Source: Flavipsychrobacter sp.
Lineage (GTDB): Bacteria > Bacteroidota > Bacteroidia > Chitinophagales > Chitinophagaceae
DNA: 64,000 nucleotides
Direction: 5' to 3'
Assembly: GCA_021155965.1 (NCBI GenBank)
Contig: JAJNBJ010000003.1
Location: 124,001-188,000 of the forward strand
In this document: piece after piece, positions 35,850 to 44,407 of the stretch
Position numbering within the stretch: position 1 is the first letter of the stretch
Layout: each line of letters opens with the position of its first letter
Made by a program: the position numbers and the translations under genes
Notes under the pieces: model-generated
Told to the model about the DNA's origin: nothing
Databases searched by the model: none
The model's input: the letters and a program-made list of their open reading frames with translations, nothing else

Positions 35850-35880
35850 TTGCTTTTATGCCAGTTGCATATTATATTTG
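35850..35880 (+). promoter_or_regulatory. Bacteroidota-type promoter for the 99-aa gene
   Basis: TATATTTG at 35873-35880 matches the TAnnTTTG box, and TTG at 35850-35852 lies 20 bases upstream. The gene starts 22 bases after the box. Confidence 0.6.
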
Positions 35881-35902
35881 GTATCATTAAAAGATCAGGG
35901 CT

Positions 35903-36202
35903 ATGTATATCGTACGAGATATCTTTCATTTAAAATTCGGGCATTACAGGGATGTTAAAGTATTACTGGATGAAGCAGCCAGCAAAAAGATGTTTGCCGA
36001 AAATCCCGGTAACAGGGTGCTCACAGACTTTACCGGGGATGCTTACCGGGTGATACTGGAGCAGGGGTTCAAGTCGCTGGAGGAATATGAGAAAACACTT
36101 GCAAGCGACATGGGTAAACCGGAATGGGGAAGCTGGTATATGCGCTTTAAAGATCATGTGGAACGGTCGCACAGGGAGATACTGAGACAAGTATCCCTGT
36201 AG
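35903..36202 (+). CDS. Hypothetical protein, NIPSNAP-like dimeric alpha-beta barrel (99 aa)
   Basis: The product starts MYIVRDIFHLKFGHYRDVK and has the length and strand-helix pattern of small dimeric ferredoxin-like barrel proteins: an opening strand, helix with VLLDEA, strand YRVILEQGF, helix SLEEYEKTLAS, and a closing WYMRFKDHVERSHREIL. That resemblance to NIPSNAP-type proteins is weak. It is monocistronic, with a promoter in front and a strong terminator behind. Confidence 0.6.
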   Translation: MYIVRDIFHLKFGHYRDVKVLLDEAASKKMFAENPGNRVLTDFTGDAYRVILEQGFKSLEEYEKTLASDMGKPEWGSWYMRFKDHVERSHREILRQVSL

Positions 36203-36217
36203 GTACTCAATTTAATT

Positions 36218-36252
36218 ATTCCCCTCCTGTATCGCCAGTGCAGGAGGGGAAT
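36218..36252 (+). terminator. Strong terminator after the 99-aa gene
   Basis: ATTCCCCTCCTG (36218-36229) pairs perfectly with CAGGAGGGGAAT (36241-36252) around an 11-base loop, followed by TTATTTTATT. It isolates the upstream gene from the ECF-controlled group. Confidence 0.85.
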
Positions 36253-36284
36253 TTATTTTATTACAGATATATTTATGTTTTGTT

Positions 36285-36314
36285 TTGTCCCCTTGTTAAT
36301 TCCTTGATCGTTAT
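36285..36314 (+). promoter_or_regulatory. Putative ECF sigma promoter upstream of first SRPBCC gene
   Basis: TTGTCCC (36285-36291) and TGATCGTTAT (36305-36314) recur at the same spacing upstream of the DinB gene. The GTC at -35 and CGT at -10 are the form used by ECF sigma factors and resemble the TGTC/CG motif reported for ECF42 promoters. The ATG follows 23 bases after the -10 element. An ECF42-like sigma factor is encoded 1.9 kb downstream. Confidence 0.6.
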
Positions 36315-36336
36315 TAATGCATAAAAACAGCAAATT

Positions 36337-36771
36337 ATGGCATATTCAATCAAACATTTATTCCACATCAATGCTTCTAAGGAACAAGTATTTAAGGCCA
36401 TTTCCACCATTGATGGCCTTGCCAACTGGTGGACTTCGCAAACTACCGGCAATGCCGGGCAAGGTGGAGTGATACAATTCCGTTTCGTTGGCGAAGGGCC
36501 GGATATGAAGGTAACGGAGGTAAACCCGAATGACAAAGTATCGTGGGAATGCGTGGCGAGCCAGCATGGCTGGGTTGGGCATAAGTTCCACTTCCTGCTG
36601 GATGAAAATGAGGGCAAAACACGGGTGCGCTTCTCTCATGATGGCTGGAGCGAACAGGACGATTTTTATGCTATCTGCTCCATGAGCTGGGGGCGGTATA
36701 TGGAAAGCCTGAGGCAGCTTTGCCAAACAGGTAAGGGTGAAGCTTTCGGGAGTGAGGGATATAGAAAGTGA
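36337..36771 (+). CDS. SRPBCC (AHSA1/START-like) domain protein
   Basis: This 144-residue protein is a single helix-grip domain: SIKHLFHINASKEQVFKAISTIDGLANWWT at the start, VIQFRFVG, KVTEVNPNDKVSWEC in the middle and the C-terminal helix WGRYMESLRQLCQTGKG. AHSA1-type proteins bind small hydrophobic ligands in a cavity; in bacteria they are often associated with stress or resistance regulators. It shares its leader and the first residues (SIKHL) with the DinB gene that follows, which suggests the promoter region was copied. It starts the ECF-associated gene group. Confidence 0.88.
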   Translation: MAYSIKHLFHINASKEQVFKAISTIDGLANWWTSQTTGNAGQGGVIQFRFVGEGPDMKVTEVNPNDKVSWECVASQHGWVGHKFHFLLDENEGKTRVRFSHDGWSEQDDFYAICSMSWGRYMESLRQLCQTGKGEAFGSEGYRK

Positions 36772-36828
36772 AATATTTGAACAAGAGAATAACGGAAGAT
36801 AAAAACAGCAAAATATTTTTTTAGAAAA

Positions 36829-36858
36829 TTGTCCCTTTTGAAAAACACTGATCGTTAT
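36829..36858 (+). promoter_or_regulatory. Putative ECF sigma promoter upstream of DinB gene
   Basis: TTGTCCC (36829-36835) and TGATCGTTAT (36849-36858) are spaced exactly as in the copy at 36285-36314, and GCATAAAA follows in both. The intervening bases differ, so the motif itself is conserved. Confidence 0.6.
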
Positions 36859-36879
36859 TATAGCATAAAACAAAAAAAC

Positions 36880-37362
36880 ATGGTAAATTCAATTAAACAT
36901 CTCATCAACCAATACAACCTGCAAACGAGGTTGTTCAGCAATGTGACCACGGGTGTAAACGATACACAGGCACAGCAGCAAATGAACCCGAATACCAATC
37001 ATATTGCGTGGCTTGCGGGACATACCGTGTCTACCAGGTATATGCTGGCAAATGCACTTGGCTTGCAGGAAAAAGAGCCATTCCCGGAGCTGTATGAAAA
37101 TGGCAAGGGTATGGATAAAACTGCAAAATACCCGGCAATGGCGGAGCTGACCAGGGACTGGGGCAGTGTATCAGAGAAAGTAGGTGCCGCATTAAATAAC
37201 CTGACCGAGGAAGCCTTGCAAAACAAAATGCCGTTTGCAGTGCCAACCGGCGATACGCTTGGTGATTTTATAACGTTCATTATTCACCATGAGGCGTACA
37301 CTATTGGGCAGATGGGCATATCGAGGAGGTTCTTTGGGCTGGATGCAATGAAGTACAATTAA
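36880..37362 (+). CDS. DinB superfamily protein
   Basis: From the ATG at 36880 the product is a 160-residue four-helix bundle. Putative metal-binding histidines are in NHIAWLAGH (near residue 45) and IIHHEAYTIGQMG (near residue 138), the pattern of the DinB/YfiT family. Some members transfer thiols in the cytosol, but no substrate can be assigned. The track start at 36829 lies inside the promoter motif and cannot be used. It belongs to the ECF-associated group and is followed after 86 bases by the YCII gene. Confidence 0.87.
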   Translation: MVNSIKHLINQYNLQTRLFSNVTTGVNDTQAQQQMNPNTNHIAWLAGHTVSTRYMLANALGLQEKEPFPELYENGKGMDKTAKYPAMAELTRDWGSVSEKVGAALNNLTEEALQNKMPFAVPTGDTLGDFITFIIHHEAYTIGQMGISRRFFGLDAMKYN

Positions 37363-37448
37363 ATAACCCAAACCCTTAAAGGGCGCTCTCAATTTTCAAA
37401 AAAAATTAAAAATCAAACAATTATAATCACAATCTAAAATCACAAATT

Positions 37449-37802
37449 ATGTCAGAGTTCTTATTATTATTCAGGGGCGGCGATGGCCCAACGTTACAGC
37501 AGTCGCCGGAAAAATGGCAGGCACATATGCAAAAATGGATGCAGTGGATGGGCGGCCTGCAGGAACAGGGAAAATTCCTGGGGGCGCAGCCACTGAAGCC
37601 TGGCGGCAAGGTAATAACCGGCAACAAGCTTGCAATAACTGATGGCCCGTATATGGAAGGAAAGGAAATGGTAGGTGGCTACCTGATGTGCAAGGCTGAT
37701 ACTTATGATGAGGCTGTTGCAATATCAAAAGGTTGCCCGATACTTGAATTTGAAGATGGCGTAGTGGAAGTGCGCGAAATACAGGAATTAAAAATGAATT
37801 AA
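37449..37802 (+). CDS. YCII-related (DGPF domain) protein
   Basis: The 117-residue product opens with a typical YCII strand ([13 protein letters not shown]) and holds the diagnostic DGPY motif ([19 protein letters not shown]). YCII/DGPF proteins form ferredoxin-like dimers; their reaction is not known. They are the standard genomic partners of ECF42 sigma factors, and here one precedes such a factor by two genes. It overlaps nothing; the next start is 2 bases after its stop. Confidence 0.93.
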   Translation: MSEFLLLFRGGDGPTLQQSPEKWQAHMQKWMQWMGGLQEQGKFLGAQPLKPGGKVITGNKLAITDGPYMEGKEMVGGYLMCKADTYDEAVAISKGCPILEFEDGVVEVREIQELKMN

Positions 37803-37804
37803 AA

Positions 37805-38248
37805 ATGGTTGACGTTATCACCAGCATTATCATACAGGCGCCATTGACGGAAGTTGCTGCATATGCATCCAACCCCGACAATGCGCCTGAATGGTACGCA
37901 AACATTAAAAGTGCGGAATGGCGCACCAAAAAACAGCTGGCCATCGGCTCAAGGATAGCTTTTATAGCCCACTTTATGGGCAAGCGATTGGCGTATACGT
38001 ATGAAGTGACAGAATATTCGCAAAACAAATTTGTTATGCGAACCGCTGAAGGACCATTCCCAATGGAGACTACCTATACCTGGGATGCTATTGACAATCA
38101 TACCACGCGAATGACCTTAAGGAACCGGGGCAACCCCACAGGCTTCTCAAAATTGCTGGCGCCGTTTATGTCTTTAATGATGCGTAAGGCCAATCAAAAA
38201 GACTTAAATTGCATCAAAGGCATACTTGAAAGCAGGGCAAACAAATAA
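37805..38248 (+). CDS. SRPBCC/polyketide cyclase-like protein
   Basis: This 147-residue product has the SRPBCC fold pattern: [29 protein letters not shown] at the start, [24 protein letters not shown] in the middle and a C-terminal helix [23 protein letters not shown]. It is a second, diverged lipid- or ligand-binding protein in the same group as the AHSA1-type gene. It is translationally linked: it starts 2 bases after YCII and overlaps the sigma factor gene by 23 bases. Confidence 0.87.
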   Translation: MVDVITSIIIQAPLTEVAAYASNPDNAPEWYANIKSAEWRTKKQLAIGSRIAFIAHFMGKRLAYTYEVTEYSQNKFVMRTAEGPFPMETTYTWDAIDNHTTRMTLRNRGNPTGFSKLLAPFMSLMMRKANQKDLNCIKGILESRANK

Positions 38249-39500
38249 AGACATCCACAAACTTGCCGACCACCTGTTCCGACATGAAGCGGGGAAAATG
38301 GTGGCCGTACTAACACGCCTTTTTGGTATCCATAACCTGGAACTTGCCGAAGATGTGATGCAGGAGGCTTTTGCCAAAGCGCTAAAGGAATGGACATTCG
38401 GTATCCCATCGAACCCGGCAGGATGGCTGATGCTTACCGCAAAGAACAAGGCCATAGATGTTATCAGGCGTGAGCGGTATAAAAAAGAATTTGCGCTGGA
38501 AACCACTGCGCTGCTGAGATCGGAATATACTACCAGCCCGGTAGTGGAAAAACTCTTTATGGCATACGAGATACAGGACAGCCAGCTACGCATGATATTT
38601 GCGTGCTGCCACCCTGCCCTCCCGCCAGCAGACCAGATAGCACTCACGTTGAAAACATGTTCCGGTTTCGGCACACAGGAGATCGCTGCTGCTTTGCTTA
38701 CGAACAGCGAAACCATAAAAAAACGCCTGCAACGGGCCAGGAATACAATTACGGAAGAAAATATAAGCTTTGACATACCGATAGGAGAAGAACTAAAGAA
38801 CCGGCTGAACATTGTGCTGCAAACCATATACCTCATCTTCAACGAAGGTTATAACTCGTGCAACAAAGAAGAACTGATACGCAAAGACCTATGCGAAGAA
38901 GCCATAAGATTGGCGTTACTGCTAACTGAGAATGATTACACCAACCAGTCAAAATGCTACTCCCTGGTAGCGCTTATGGCGTTACTTTCCTCCCGCTTTG
39001 AATCGCGGATGGATGAGAACGGAGAAATAATATTGCTGGAAGACCAGGACAGGAGCAAGTGGAATAATGAGCTTATCAATATAGGATTATCCTACCTCAC
39101 CCGGTCTGCCGAAGGCGGAGAAGTGAGCACTTACCATATAGAAGCAGCCATAGTTGCCGAGCATAGCATGGCAAAGAACTTTGAAGAAACCAACTGGCAA
39201 ACTATTTCTGCGTTATACAATCACCTTGCCCACTTTAATCCATCGCCTTCGATACTGCTTAATAAGGCAATCGTTACCAGTAAACTGATGGGCCCGCAGA
39301 CAGGCATTGCCGAAATAATGGCCATACAGAATATAGATAAACTTATGGACACACAATACCTTTTTGCTGCCGTGCTTGGCCATTTATACAAACAAGCGGG
39401 AGACAGGGGTAAAGCAATAGCATTGCTTAATAAAGCTATAAGCCTTACTTCATCGGTAAGCGAGAAAAAGCTATTAAAAAGGAAATTGGAGGCGCTTTAA
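38226..39500 (+). CDS. ECF sigma factor of the ECF42 type (SigJ-like, with C-terminal TPR-like extension)
   Basis: Sigma-2 occurs at about residues 10-80 ([36 protein letters not shown]), sigma-4 at about 130-185 ([35 protein letters not shown]), followed by a 230-residue C-terminal extension with the FNEGY motif, [13 protein letters not shown] and a helical-repeat region. This is the ECF42 layout. No anti-sigma factor is present; control is thought to run through the extension. Its first codons overlap the upstream SRPBCC gene, so it is co-transcribed. The stop overlaps that of the convergent cold shock gene by two bases. Confidence 0.92.
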   Translation: MKAGQTNKDIHKLADHLFRHEAGKMVAVLTRLFGIHNLELAEDVMQEAFAKALKEWTFGIPSNPAGWLMLTAKNKAIDVIRRERYKKEFALETTALLRSEYTTSPVVEKLFMAYEIQDSQLRMIFACCHPALPPADQIALTLKTCSGFGTQEIAAALLTNSETIKKRLQRARNTITEENISFDIPIGEELKNRLNIVLQTIYLIFNEGYNSCNKEELIRKDLCEEAIRLALLLTENDYTNQSKCYSLVALMALLSSRFESRMDENGEIILLEDQDRSKWNNELINIGLSYLTRSAEGGEVSTYHIEAAIVAEHSMAKNFEETNWQTISALYNHLAHFNPSPSILLNKAIVTSKLMGPQTGIAEIMAIQNIDKLMDTQYLFAAVLGHLYKQAGDRGKAIALLNKAISLTSSVSEKKLLKRKLEAL

Positions 39501-39706
39501 CCTATTGGTGTCACGTTTGCCGCCTGCGCACCTTTAGGGCCCTGCTCAAGGTCGAATTCAACCGCCTGGCCTTCTTTTAACGCTTTGAAACCTGTAGCTT
39601 TAATTGCTGAGAAATGAACAAATACATCCTGGCCGCTTTCAGAGGTGATGAAACCGAAGCCTTTTGCATCGTTAAACCATTTTACTTTTCCTGTTGTTCT
39701 TGACAT
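39497..39706 (-). CDS. Cold shock protein (CspA family)
   Basis: The 69-residue single-strand nucleic acid-binding protein contains both RNP motifs, KGFGFI and VFVHFS, in the sequence [19 protein letters not shown]. It acts as an RNA chaperone in the cytosol. It lies tail to tail with the sigma factor gene, sharing the bases TTAA as both stop codons. A TAGATTTG box lies about 20 bases upstream of the start on the minus strand. Confidence 0.96.
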   Translation of the reverse strand: MSRTTGKVKWFNDAKGFGFITSESGQDVFVHFSAIKATGFKALKEGQAVEFDLEQGPKGAQAANVTPIG

Positions 39707-39726
39707 AAAGTTTAAATAATATTGTA

Positions 39727-39734
39727 CAAATCTA
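39727..39734 (-). promoter_or_regulatory. -7 promoter box for the cold shock gene
   Basis: On the minus strand the sequence is TAGATTTG, matching TAnnTTTG, 20 bases before the start codon. No good TTTG is seen 19 bases further upstream. Confidence 0.5.
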
Positions 39735-39744
39735 ATGAATTATT

Positions 39745-41475
39745 TCACATTTCCGCACGTGGTTTCAACTCATTTTCAGTGCGTAATGCCAGTTTTTCGG
39801 CAGGAGTAAGTGGCTGGACCCACGAATTATCGTATGGTTTGAAGCATTGGGCATCCATTACTTCGCCTGCTGATATTTTAGCATCCATATAGCCGGCAAG
39901 CATTTTGAAGGCCTCCTTATTTTCCTGCTGCAATATGAGGAGGGCGGCATTAGCACCGGCCTTTACCGCAATAGGCACGCCGCCACCCAATTCCGCCCAA
40001 TGGCCGCCCAATATCATATTTTTTACCGGCGTGCGGTAATGAGCTATTTTATTCTGCATATTCGCGCGGCCGGGTTTAGCGCCCATCATAGTACCGTTCT
40101 TATTTCCCGTGTACCTGTGATGGGTAACAGGCGTAGCCACATCATAAAAAAGAATATGCTTGCGGAGGTTGGGGACCAGGTGCTCCTCTACCCTTCTTAT
40201 CAAAACCTCTGCTATTTCGTGTTTCAGCTTATTATATTGTTCATTACGAACATAGTTACCATGCTCGTCCATATGTGTATGCCAGTTGTCTTTATAATTC
40301 ATGTAAGCGGGCATAAATATAACCAACGTTCCCATGCCCGCGGGTGCCAGTGATTTATCCCTGAGCGATGGTGGCAGAATGATCAATTCCGTTCGCTCAG
40401 GGTCCCCGCTCATATGCTCACTTCGCGGTATTGATTCACTGCCCAGGTGTATTGCTTCTTCATTCAATCCCAGGTCTTCGGTGGGACAATCGAGGGCAAT
40501 AGATATTGTTACCGATGAGCTATATATTTCTGCGGCACGCAGGCGTTCTTTCATTTTAGCAGGCACCATGCTTTCGGGCAACATTTTCTCGTAGAGTGTT
40601 TCCACATCGCAAGCGGGTACCACATACTTGCTGTTGACTACATATTCTGTTCCACGATAATCGAATTTTACTCCCTTGGCTGTCTTTCCATCCAGTAAAA
40701 TTTCCTTAACCCGGCATTTATAGTAAATATCGTTTTTGTAATATTTCACTATATGCTCCAGCCAGTGAGGTATAGCCTGACCGCCACCCTTTGGTGGGCT
40801 TTGAAAATCGCCATAATATGCCCAGCCTATAGGCACAAGGCAAGACAACAAACTGCTGTCAGAACAAAAGATATCGTGTATCTTCTCGTTCTTAAAGTAC
40901 TTTCTCAATCCTTTTTTTATCCCTTCCTCACCATCATAACTTATAAAAGGAATAAACGGAAGGGCAAACTTCAGCAAGTGGCGTTTGTTTGCCATTTTCT
41001 CATAAAAGGACATTGTCTCCTCACTGCGGAAATAGCTGCTGAAATTGGCAAATGACTTACCAATTCTTTTTGCCGCCTTAAAAAAACGGATAATACCCTC
41101 TTTATCTTCGGGAAACTCACGGATGAGCCGGTCTTTAAATTCGTCAGGGTTATTGGTGAGCAGGTAATCGAAATTGTCGCCTTTGAAACGCCTGATGCGT
41201 TTTTGAGGAACAGCTACAGGGTGATCGGAGCCTAAAATATCAAATATTTTACCCACCATTCCACCTGGGGCACACTGGTTGAGCCAGTGGATAGCGGTAT
41301 CGAATATAAAATGCTTGCGCCTGAAACCAGCAAGGTAGCCACCGGAATGATCTGCCATTTCCAGTACACAGACCGACAAACCAGCTTTACTAAGCAAAGC
41401 AGCCGCTGTAAGCCCACCCACACCTGCACCAATTACTGTAACGTCATAATGTGGCTTTAAGTCGATCTTCTGCAT
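39745..41475 (-). CDS. CrtI-like NAD(P)/FAD-dependent oxidoreductase (phytoene desaturase/retinol saturase type)
   Basis: The 576-residue protein begins with an FAD-binding motif (DVTVIGAGVGGLTAAALLSKAG) and a second ADHSGGYLAGFRRKHFIFDTAIHWLN, as in the carotenoid desaturase/retinol saturase group. The C-terminal NMILGGHWAELGGGVPIAVKAG is the family FAD motif. It may act on a carotenoid or other polyene, but the exact reaction is unresolved. No other carotenoid gene is adjacent. It may be peripheral to the membrane; no signal peptide is present. Confidence 0.86.
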   Translation of the reverse strand: MQKIDLKPHYDVTVIGAGVGGLTAAALLSKAGLSVCVLEMADHSGGYLAGFRRKHFIFDTAIHWLNQCAPGGMVGKIFDILGSDHPVAVPQKRIRRFKGDNFDYLLTNNPDEFKDRLIREFPEDKEGIIRFFKAAKRIGKSFANFSSYFRSEETMSFYEKMANKRHLLKFALPFIPFISYDGEEGIKKGLRKYFKNEKIHDIFCSDSSLLSCLVPIGWAYYGDFQSPPKGGGQAIPHWLEHIVKYYKNDIYYKCRVKEILLDGKTAKGVKFDYRGTEYVVNSKYVVPACDVETLYEKMLPESMVPAKMKERLRAAEIYSSSVTISIALDCPTEDLGLNEEAIHLGSESIPRSEHMSGDPERTELIILPPSLRDKSLAPAGMGTLVIFMPAYMNYKDNWHTHMDEHGNYVRNEQYNKLKHEIAEVLIRRVEEHLVPNLRKHILFYDVATPVTHHRYTGNKNGTMMGAKPGRANMQNKIAHYRTPVKNMILGGHWAELGGGVPIAVKAGANAALLILQQENKEAFKMLAGYMDAKISAGEVMDAQCFKPYDNSWVQPLTPAEKLALRTENELKPRAEM

Positions 41476-41567
41476 AAGAAAAGGTTACAAAATAAGTCAA
41501 AATCCTTATCTATTACGAATTTGTATTGAGGATATGTGATTGAAACAGTTCTTTCACGTAATTTTCG

Positions 41568-41584
41568 GGTATAATTTTTATACC
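41568..41584. promoter_or_regulatory. Inverted repeat GGTATAA-N3-TTATACC before ybhB-like gene
   Basis: The arms GGTATAA and TTATACC are perfect. The same arms with no spacer recur three times in the repeat field at 53195-53250. It is 30 bases upstream of the PEBP gene and could be a dimeric regulator site or a dispersed repeat. Confidence 0.4.
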
Positions 41585-41613
41585 ACCATATTCTTCATTT
41601 CAAACAATAAATT

Positions 41614-42114
41614 ATGCGGACAACATTATTACTAGCTGCAGTTTTTGTTACCATGAGCTCATTTTTGCCAGATGGTATCACTATCACAAGCAGCGCCTTC
41701 AGGCATAACTTACCTATACCCACAAAATACTCGTGCGAGGGGGAAAACATTAATCCGCCGCTGGATATTTCGGGTATACCTGAAGGGACACAATCGGTAG
41801 CGCTCATCATGCACGACCCTGATGCACCAATGAAAGGAGGTTTTACGCATTGGGTGATGTGGAATATAAAACCTAATGCCCATATCTCTGAAAAATACAA
41901 TGGGGCTGAAATGGGTATGAACAGCGCAAGGAAAATAGGTTATATAGGTATGTGCCCACCTACCGGCACACACCATTACCACTTTACGGTTTATGCACTG
42001 GATACCAAACTATCACTTACAGCTCAAACCGATAAAGCGGGACTGGAAGAAGCTATGAAGGGACATATACTGGCAGAAAGCACGCTGACAGGACTTTATA
42101 AGAAAACCAAATAG
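41614..42114 (+). CDS. YbhB/YbcL-type PEBP (Raf kinase inhibitor-like) protein
   Basis: The 166-residue protein carries the PEBP signature: DPDAPMKGGFTHWVMWNI near residue 70-87 and GTHHYHFTVYALD near residue 121-133, the ligand pocket residues of phosphatidylethanolamine-binding proteins. An N-terminal hydrophobic stretch (TTLLLAAVFVTMSSFLP) is a probable signal peptide, so it may be periplasmic. Its ligand in bacteria is not known. The palindrome GGTATAA-N3-TTATACC lies just upstream. Confidence 0.93.
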   Translation: MRTTLLLAAVFVTMSSFLPDGITITSSAFRHNLPIPTKYSCEGENINPPLDISGIPEGTQSVALIMHDPDAPMKGGFTHWVMWNIKPNAHISEKYNGAEMGMNSARKIGYIGMCPPTGTHHYHFTVYALDTKLSLTAQTDKAGLEEAMKGHILAESTLTGLYKKTK

Positions 42115-42183
42115 CCGATACACTTATTTCTATTTCTAAATAGAAGTATATACATCTACCTTTAGTGCCTTAATCAAATTAAT

Positions 42184-43134
42184 ATGTCTAAAAAGAAAAC
42201 AATAGTCGTATTTGGCGCCACAGGCGCTCAAGGTGGCGGCCTGGTCCGCGCCATATTAAATGAACCTAACAGTGAATTTGCTGTACGTGCGGTAACCCGC
42301 GATGTAAATTCTGATAAAGCAAAAGTACTGGCCAGCCAGGGCGCTGAAGTAGTGGCGGCAAACATAGATGATAAAGAAAGTATTAAGAAAGCGCTGAATG
42401 GAGCCTATGGAGCCTATTTTGTCACCTTTTTCTGGGATCATTTTTCACCGGAAAAAGAGATGGAACATGCTAAGAACATGGCCTTAGCTGCAAAGGAAGC
42501 AGGTATACAACATGCTATCTGGTCGACGCTGGAGGATACGCGAACATTAGTACCACTACACGATGACCGTATGCCAACGCTGCGTGAAAAATACAAAGTA
42601 CCGCACTTTGACGGCAAGGGCGAAGGCGACCAGTATTTTGCCGATGCAGGAGTGCCGACAACTTATTTGCTTGCCTCGTACTACTGGGATAACCTCATTT
42701 ACTTTGGCATGGGACCAAAACAGGGGCCTGATGGTAAATTATACCTCACATTCCCAATGGGCAATGCCAAGATGGCGGGAATCAGTGCTGATGACATAGG
42801 TAAGTGTGCTTATGGCATCTTCAAGCAAGGTACCACTTTGGCCGGCAAGCGGATCGGTGTTGCAGGCGACCAACTAACGATATCGGAAATGGCCCAAAAA
42901 CTATCGAAAGTGCTGGGGCAAGAAGTGCTGTATAATGAAGTTAGCCCAGAACAATATCGTGGATTTGGTTTCCCGGGCGCCGATGACATTGGTAATATGT
43001 TCCAGATCTACCGTGATTTTGCGGATGAATGTAACGAAACGCGTGATGTGGCCCGATCAAGGGAATTGAACCCTGCTTTGAAATCTTTTGATAGCTGGCT
43101 AGCAGAAAACGGCAGCCGGATACCATTGAGTTAA
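42184..43134 (+). CDS. NmrA/HSCARG-like NAD(P)-binding protein
   Basis: The 316-residue product has the atypical short-chain dehydrogenase fold of NmrA/HSCARG proteins: VVFGATGAQGGGLVRAIL at residues 7-24 binds the dinucleotide, GAYFVTFFWDHF and AIWSTLEDT follow. The catalytic Tyr-Lys pair of true dehydrogenases is not evident, consistent with a redox sensor role. It is cytosolic and monocistronic, ending in a strong terminator. Confidence 0.9.
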   Translation: MSKKKTIVVFGATGAQGGGLVRAILNEPNSEFAVRAVTRDVNSDKAKVLASQGAEVVAANIDDKESIKKALNGAYGAYFVTFFWDHFSPEKEMEHAKNMALAAKEAGIQHAIWSTLEDTRTLVPLHDDRMPTLREKYKVPHFDGKGEGDQYFADAGVPTTYLLASYYWDNLIYFGMGPKQGPDGKLYLTFPMGNAKMAGISADDIGKCAYGIFKQGTTLAGKRIGVAGDQLTISEMAQKLSKVLGQEVLYNEVSPEQYRGFGFPGADDIGNMFQIYRDFADECNETRDVARSRELNPALKSFDSWLAENGSRIPLS

Positions 43135-43153
43135 CTGTACATTGAACTTATCT

Positions 43154-43185
43154 AAGAAAAGGGCCGGTTGGCCCTTTTCTTTTTT
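43154..43185 (+). terminator. Rho-independent terminator after the NmrA gene
   Basis: AAGAAAAGGGCC and GGCCCTTTTCTT pair perfectly around GGTT, followed by TTTTT. Confidence 0.92.
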
Positions 43186-43248
43186 CACAACAATAAAAAA
43201 GTAAAAAATATGTTATTAAGACCGAAAAGAGCAATTCCTCAAAAACCG

Positions 43249-43256
43249 TACTTTTG
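43249..43256 (+). promoter_or_regulatory. -7 promoter box for the aminotransferase operon
   Basis: TACTTTTG matches TAnnTTTG and lies 20 bases before the start codon. The -33 element is not clear. Confidence 0.55.
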
Positions 43257-43276
43257 CACCCGTTAAAAACCTAAGC

Positions 43277-44404
43277 ATGCAAAATCTCCAGATGGTTGAC
43301 CTGAAGCGTCAATACCATAAGATAAAAACTGAAATAGATACAGCAGTTTTAAATGTAATAGAAAGTACCGCCTTTATCAACGGACCTGATGTACAGAATT
43401 TTGGTAAAGAACTGGCGGCCTACCTTGAGGTAAAACATGTTATACCATGTGCGAATGGCACTGATGCACTGCAAATAGCGCTGATGGCGCTGGGCCTGCA
43501 GCCAGGAGATGAGGTTATTACTACATCGTATACTTATATAGCTACCGTAGAGGTTGTGGCATTGCTGCGCCTGAAACCGGTATTTGTAGATGTGGATGCC
43601 GATACCTTTACTATGAACCTGGATGGTCTGAAAAAGGCTATCACCCCAAAAACAAAAGCGATAATACCCGTGCACCTGTATGGGCAGTGCGTGGATATGG
43701 AACCACTATTGGCAATAGCCAAAGAACATAACATACCTATAGTAGAAGATAATGCACAGGCAATAGGTGGTACCTATACCTTTAGTGATGGTACTAAGAA
43801 GAAGACAGGCTCTATGGGCATTATTGGCTGTACCTCTTTCTTTCCGTCCAAAAACCTGGGGGCATATGGTGATGGTGGTGCAATATTCACTAATGATGAT
43901 GCGTTGGCGGAAACCATTAAGATGGTTGCCAACCATGGGCAAAAGGCAAAATATTATCACGAAATAGTTGGCTGTAACAGCCGCCTGGACAGCATGCAGG
44001 CTGCAATATTGCGTATAAAACTGCGCCACCTGGATGAGTACTGCACTGCCCGCCGTGCTGCCGCAGACTTTTATGATAGTGCTTTTAAGAATAATCATAA
44101 GATAGTAACCCCATACAGGGCGCCTTACAGCTACCATGTGTTCCATCAATACACATTGCAGGTAAAAGGCGTGAACCGTGATGAGCTACAAACCAAGCTG
44201 GCAGAAAGGAAAATACCTTCAATGATATATTACCCTGTGCCCTGCCACAAGCAAAATATGCTGAAGGAATATGGCAGTGCCAATCTTGACCTGCCTGTAA
44301 CCAACATGCTACAGGACTGTGTAATATCGCTGCCTATACATACTGAGCTGACGCAGGAAGAATTATCATACATCACTACTAATTTTCTTGAATTAATAGG
44401 CTAA
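43277..44404 (+). CDS. DegT/DnrJ/EryC1/StrS family sugar aminotransferase
   Basis: The 375-residue PLP enzyme converts a ketosugar nucleotide to an aminosugar. Family features are FINGPDVQNFGKELAAYLE, NGTDALQIALMALGL, DNAQAIGG, the PLP lysine in FFPSKNLGAYGDGG and NSRLDSMQAAILRIKL. It is close to the WbpE/FdtB type, but the sugar cannot be read from sequence. The epimerase gene starts 3 bases after its stop, so they form an operon for surface polysaccharide sugar synthesis. It is followed 1 kb downstream by lipid-remodelling genes. Confidence 0.93.
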   Translation: MQNLQMVDLKRQYHKIKTEIDTAVLNVIESTAFINGPDVQNFGKELAAYLEVKHVIPCANGTDALQIALMALGLQPGDEVITTSYTYIATVEVVALLRLKPVFVDVDADTFTMNLDGLKKAITPKTKAIIPVHLYGQCVDMEPLLAIAKEHNIPIVEDNAQAIGGTYTFSDGTKKKTGSMGIIGCTSFFPSKNLGAYGDGGAIFTNDDALAETIKMVANHGQKAKYYHEIVGCNSRLDSMQAAILRIKLRHLDEYCTARRAAADFYDSAFKNNHKIVTPYRAPYSYHVFHQYTLQVKGVNRDELQTKLAERKIPSMIYYPVPCHKQNMLKEYGSANLDLPVTNMLQDCVISLPIHTELTQEELSYITTNFLELIG

Positions 44405-44407
44405 CCT

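Noticed and set aside
38204-38842. 212-aa ORF antisense to the sigma factor
   Set aside because: Sigma-2 and sigma-4 motifs on the plus strand explain the region.
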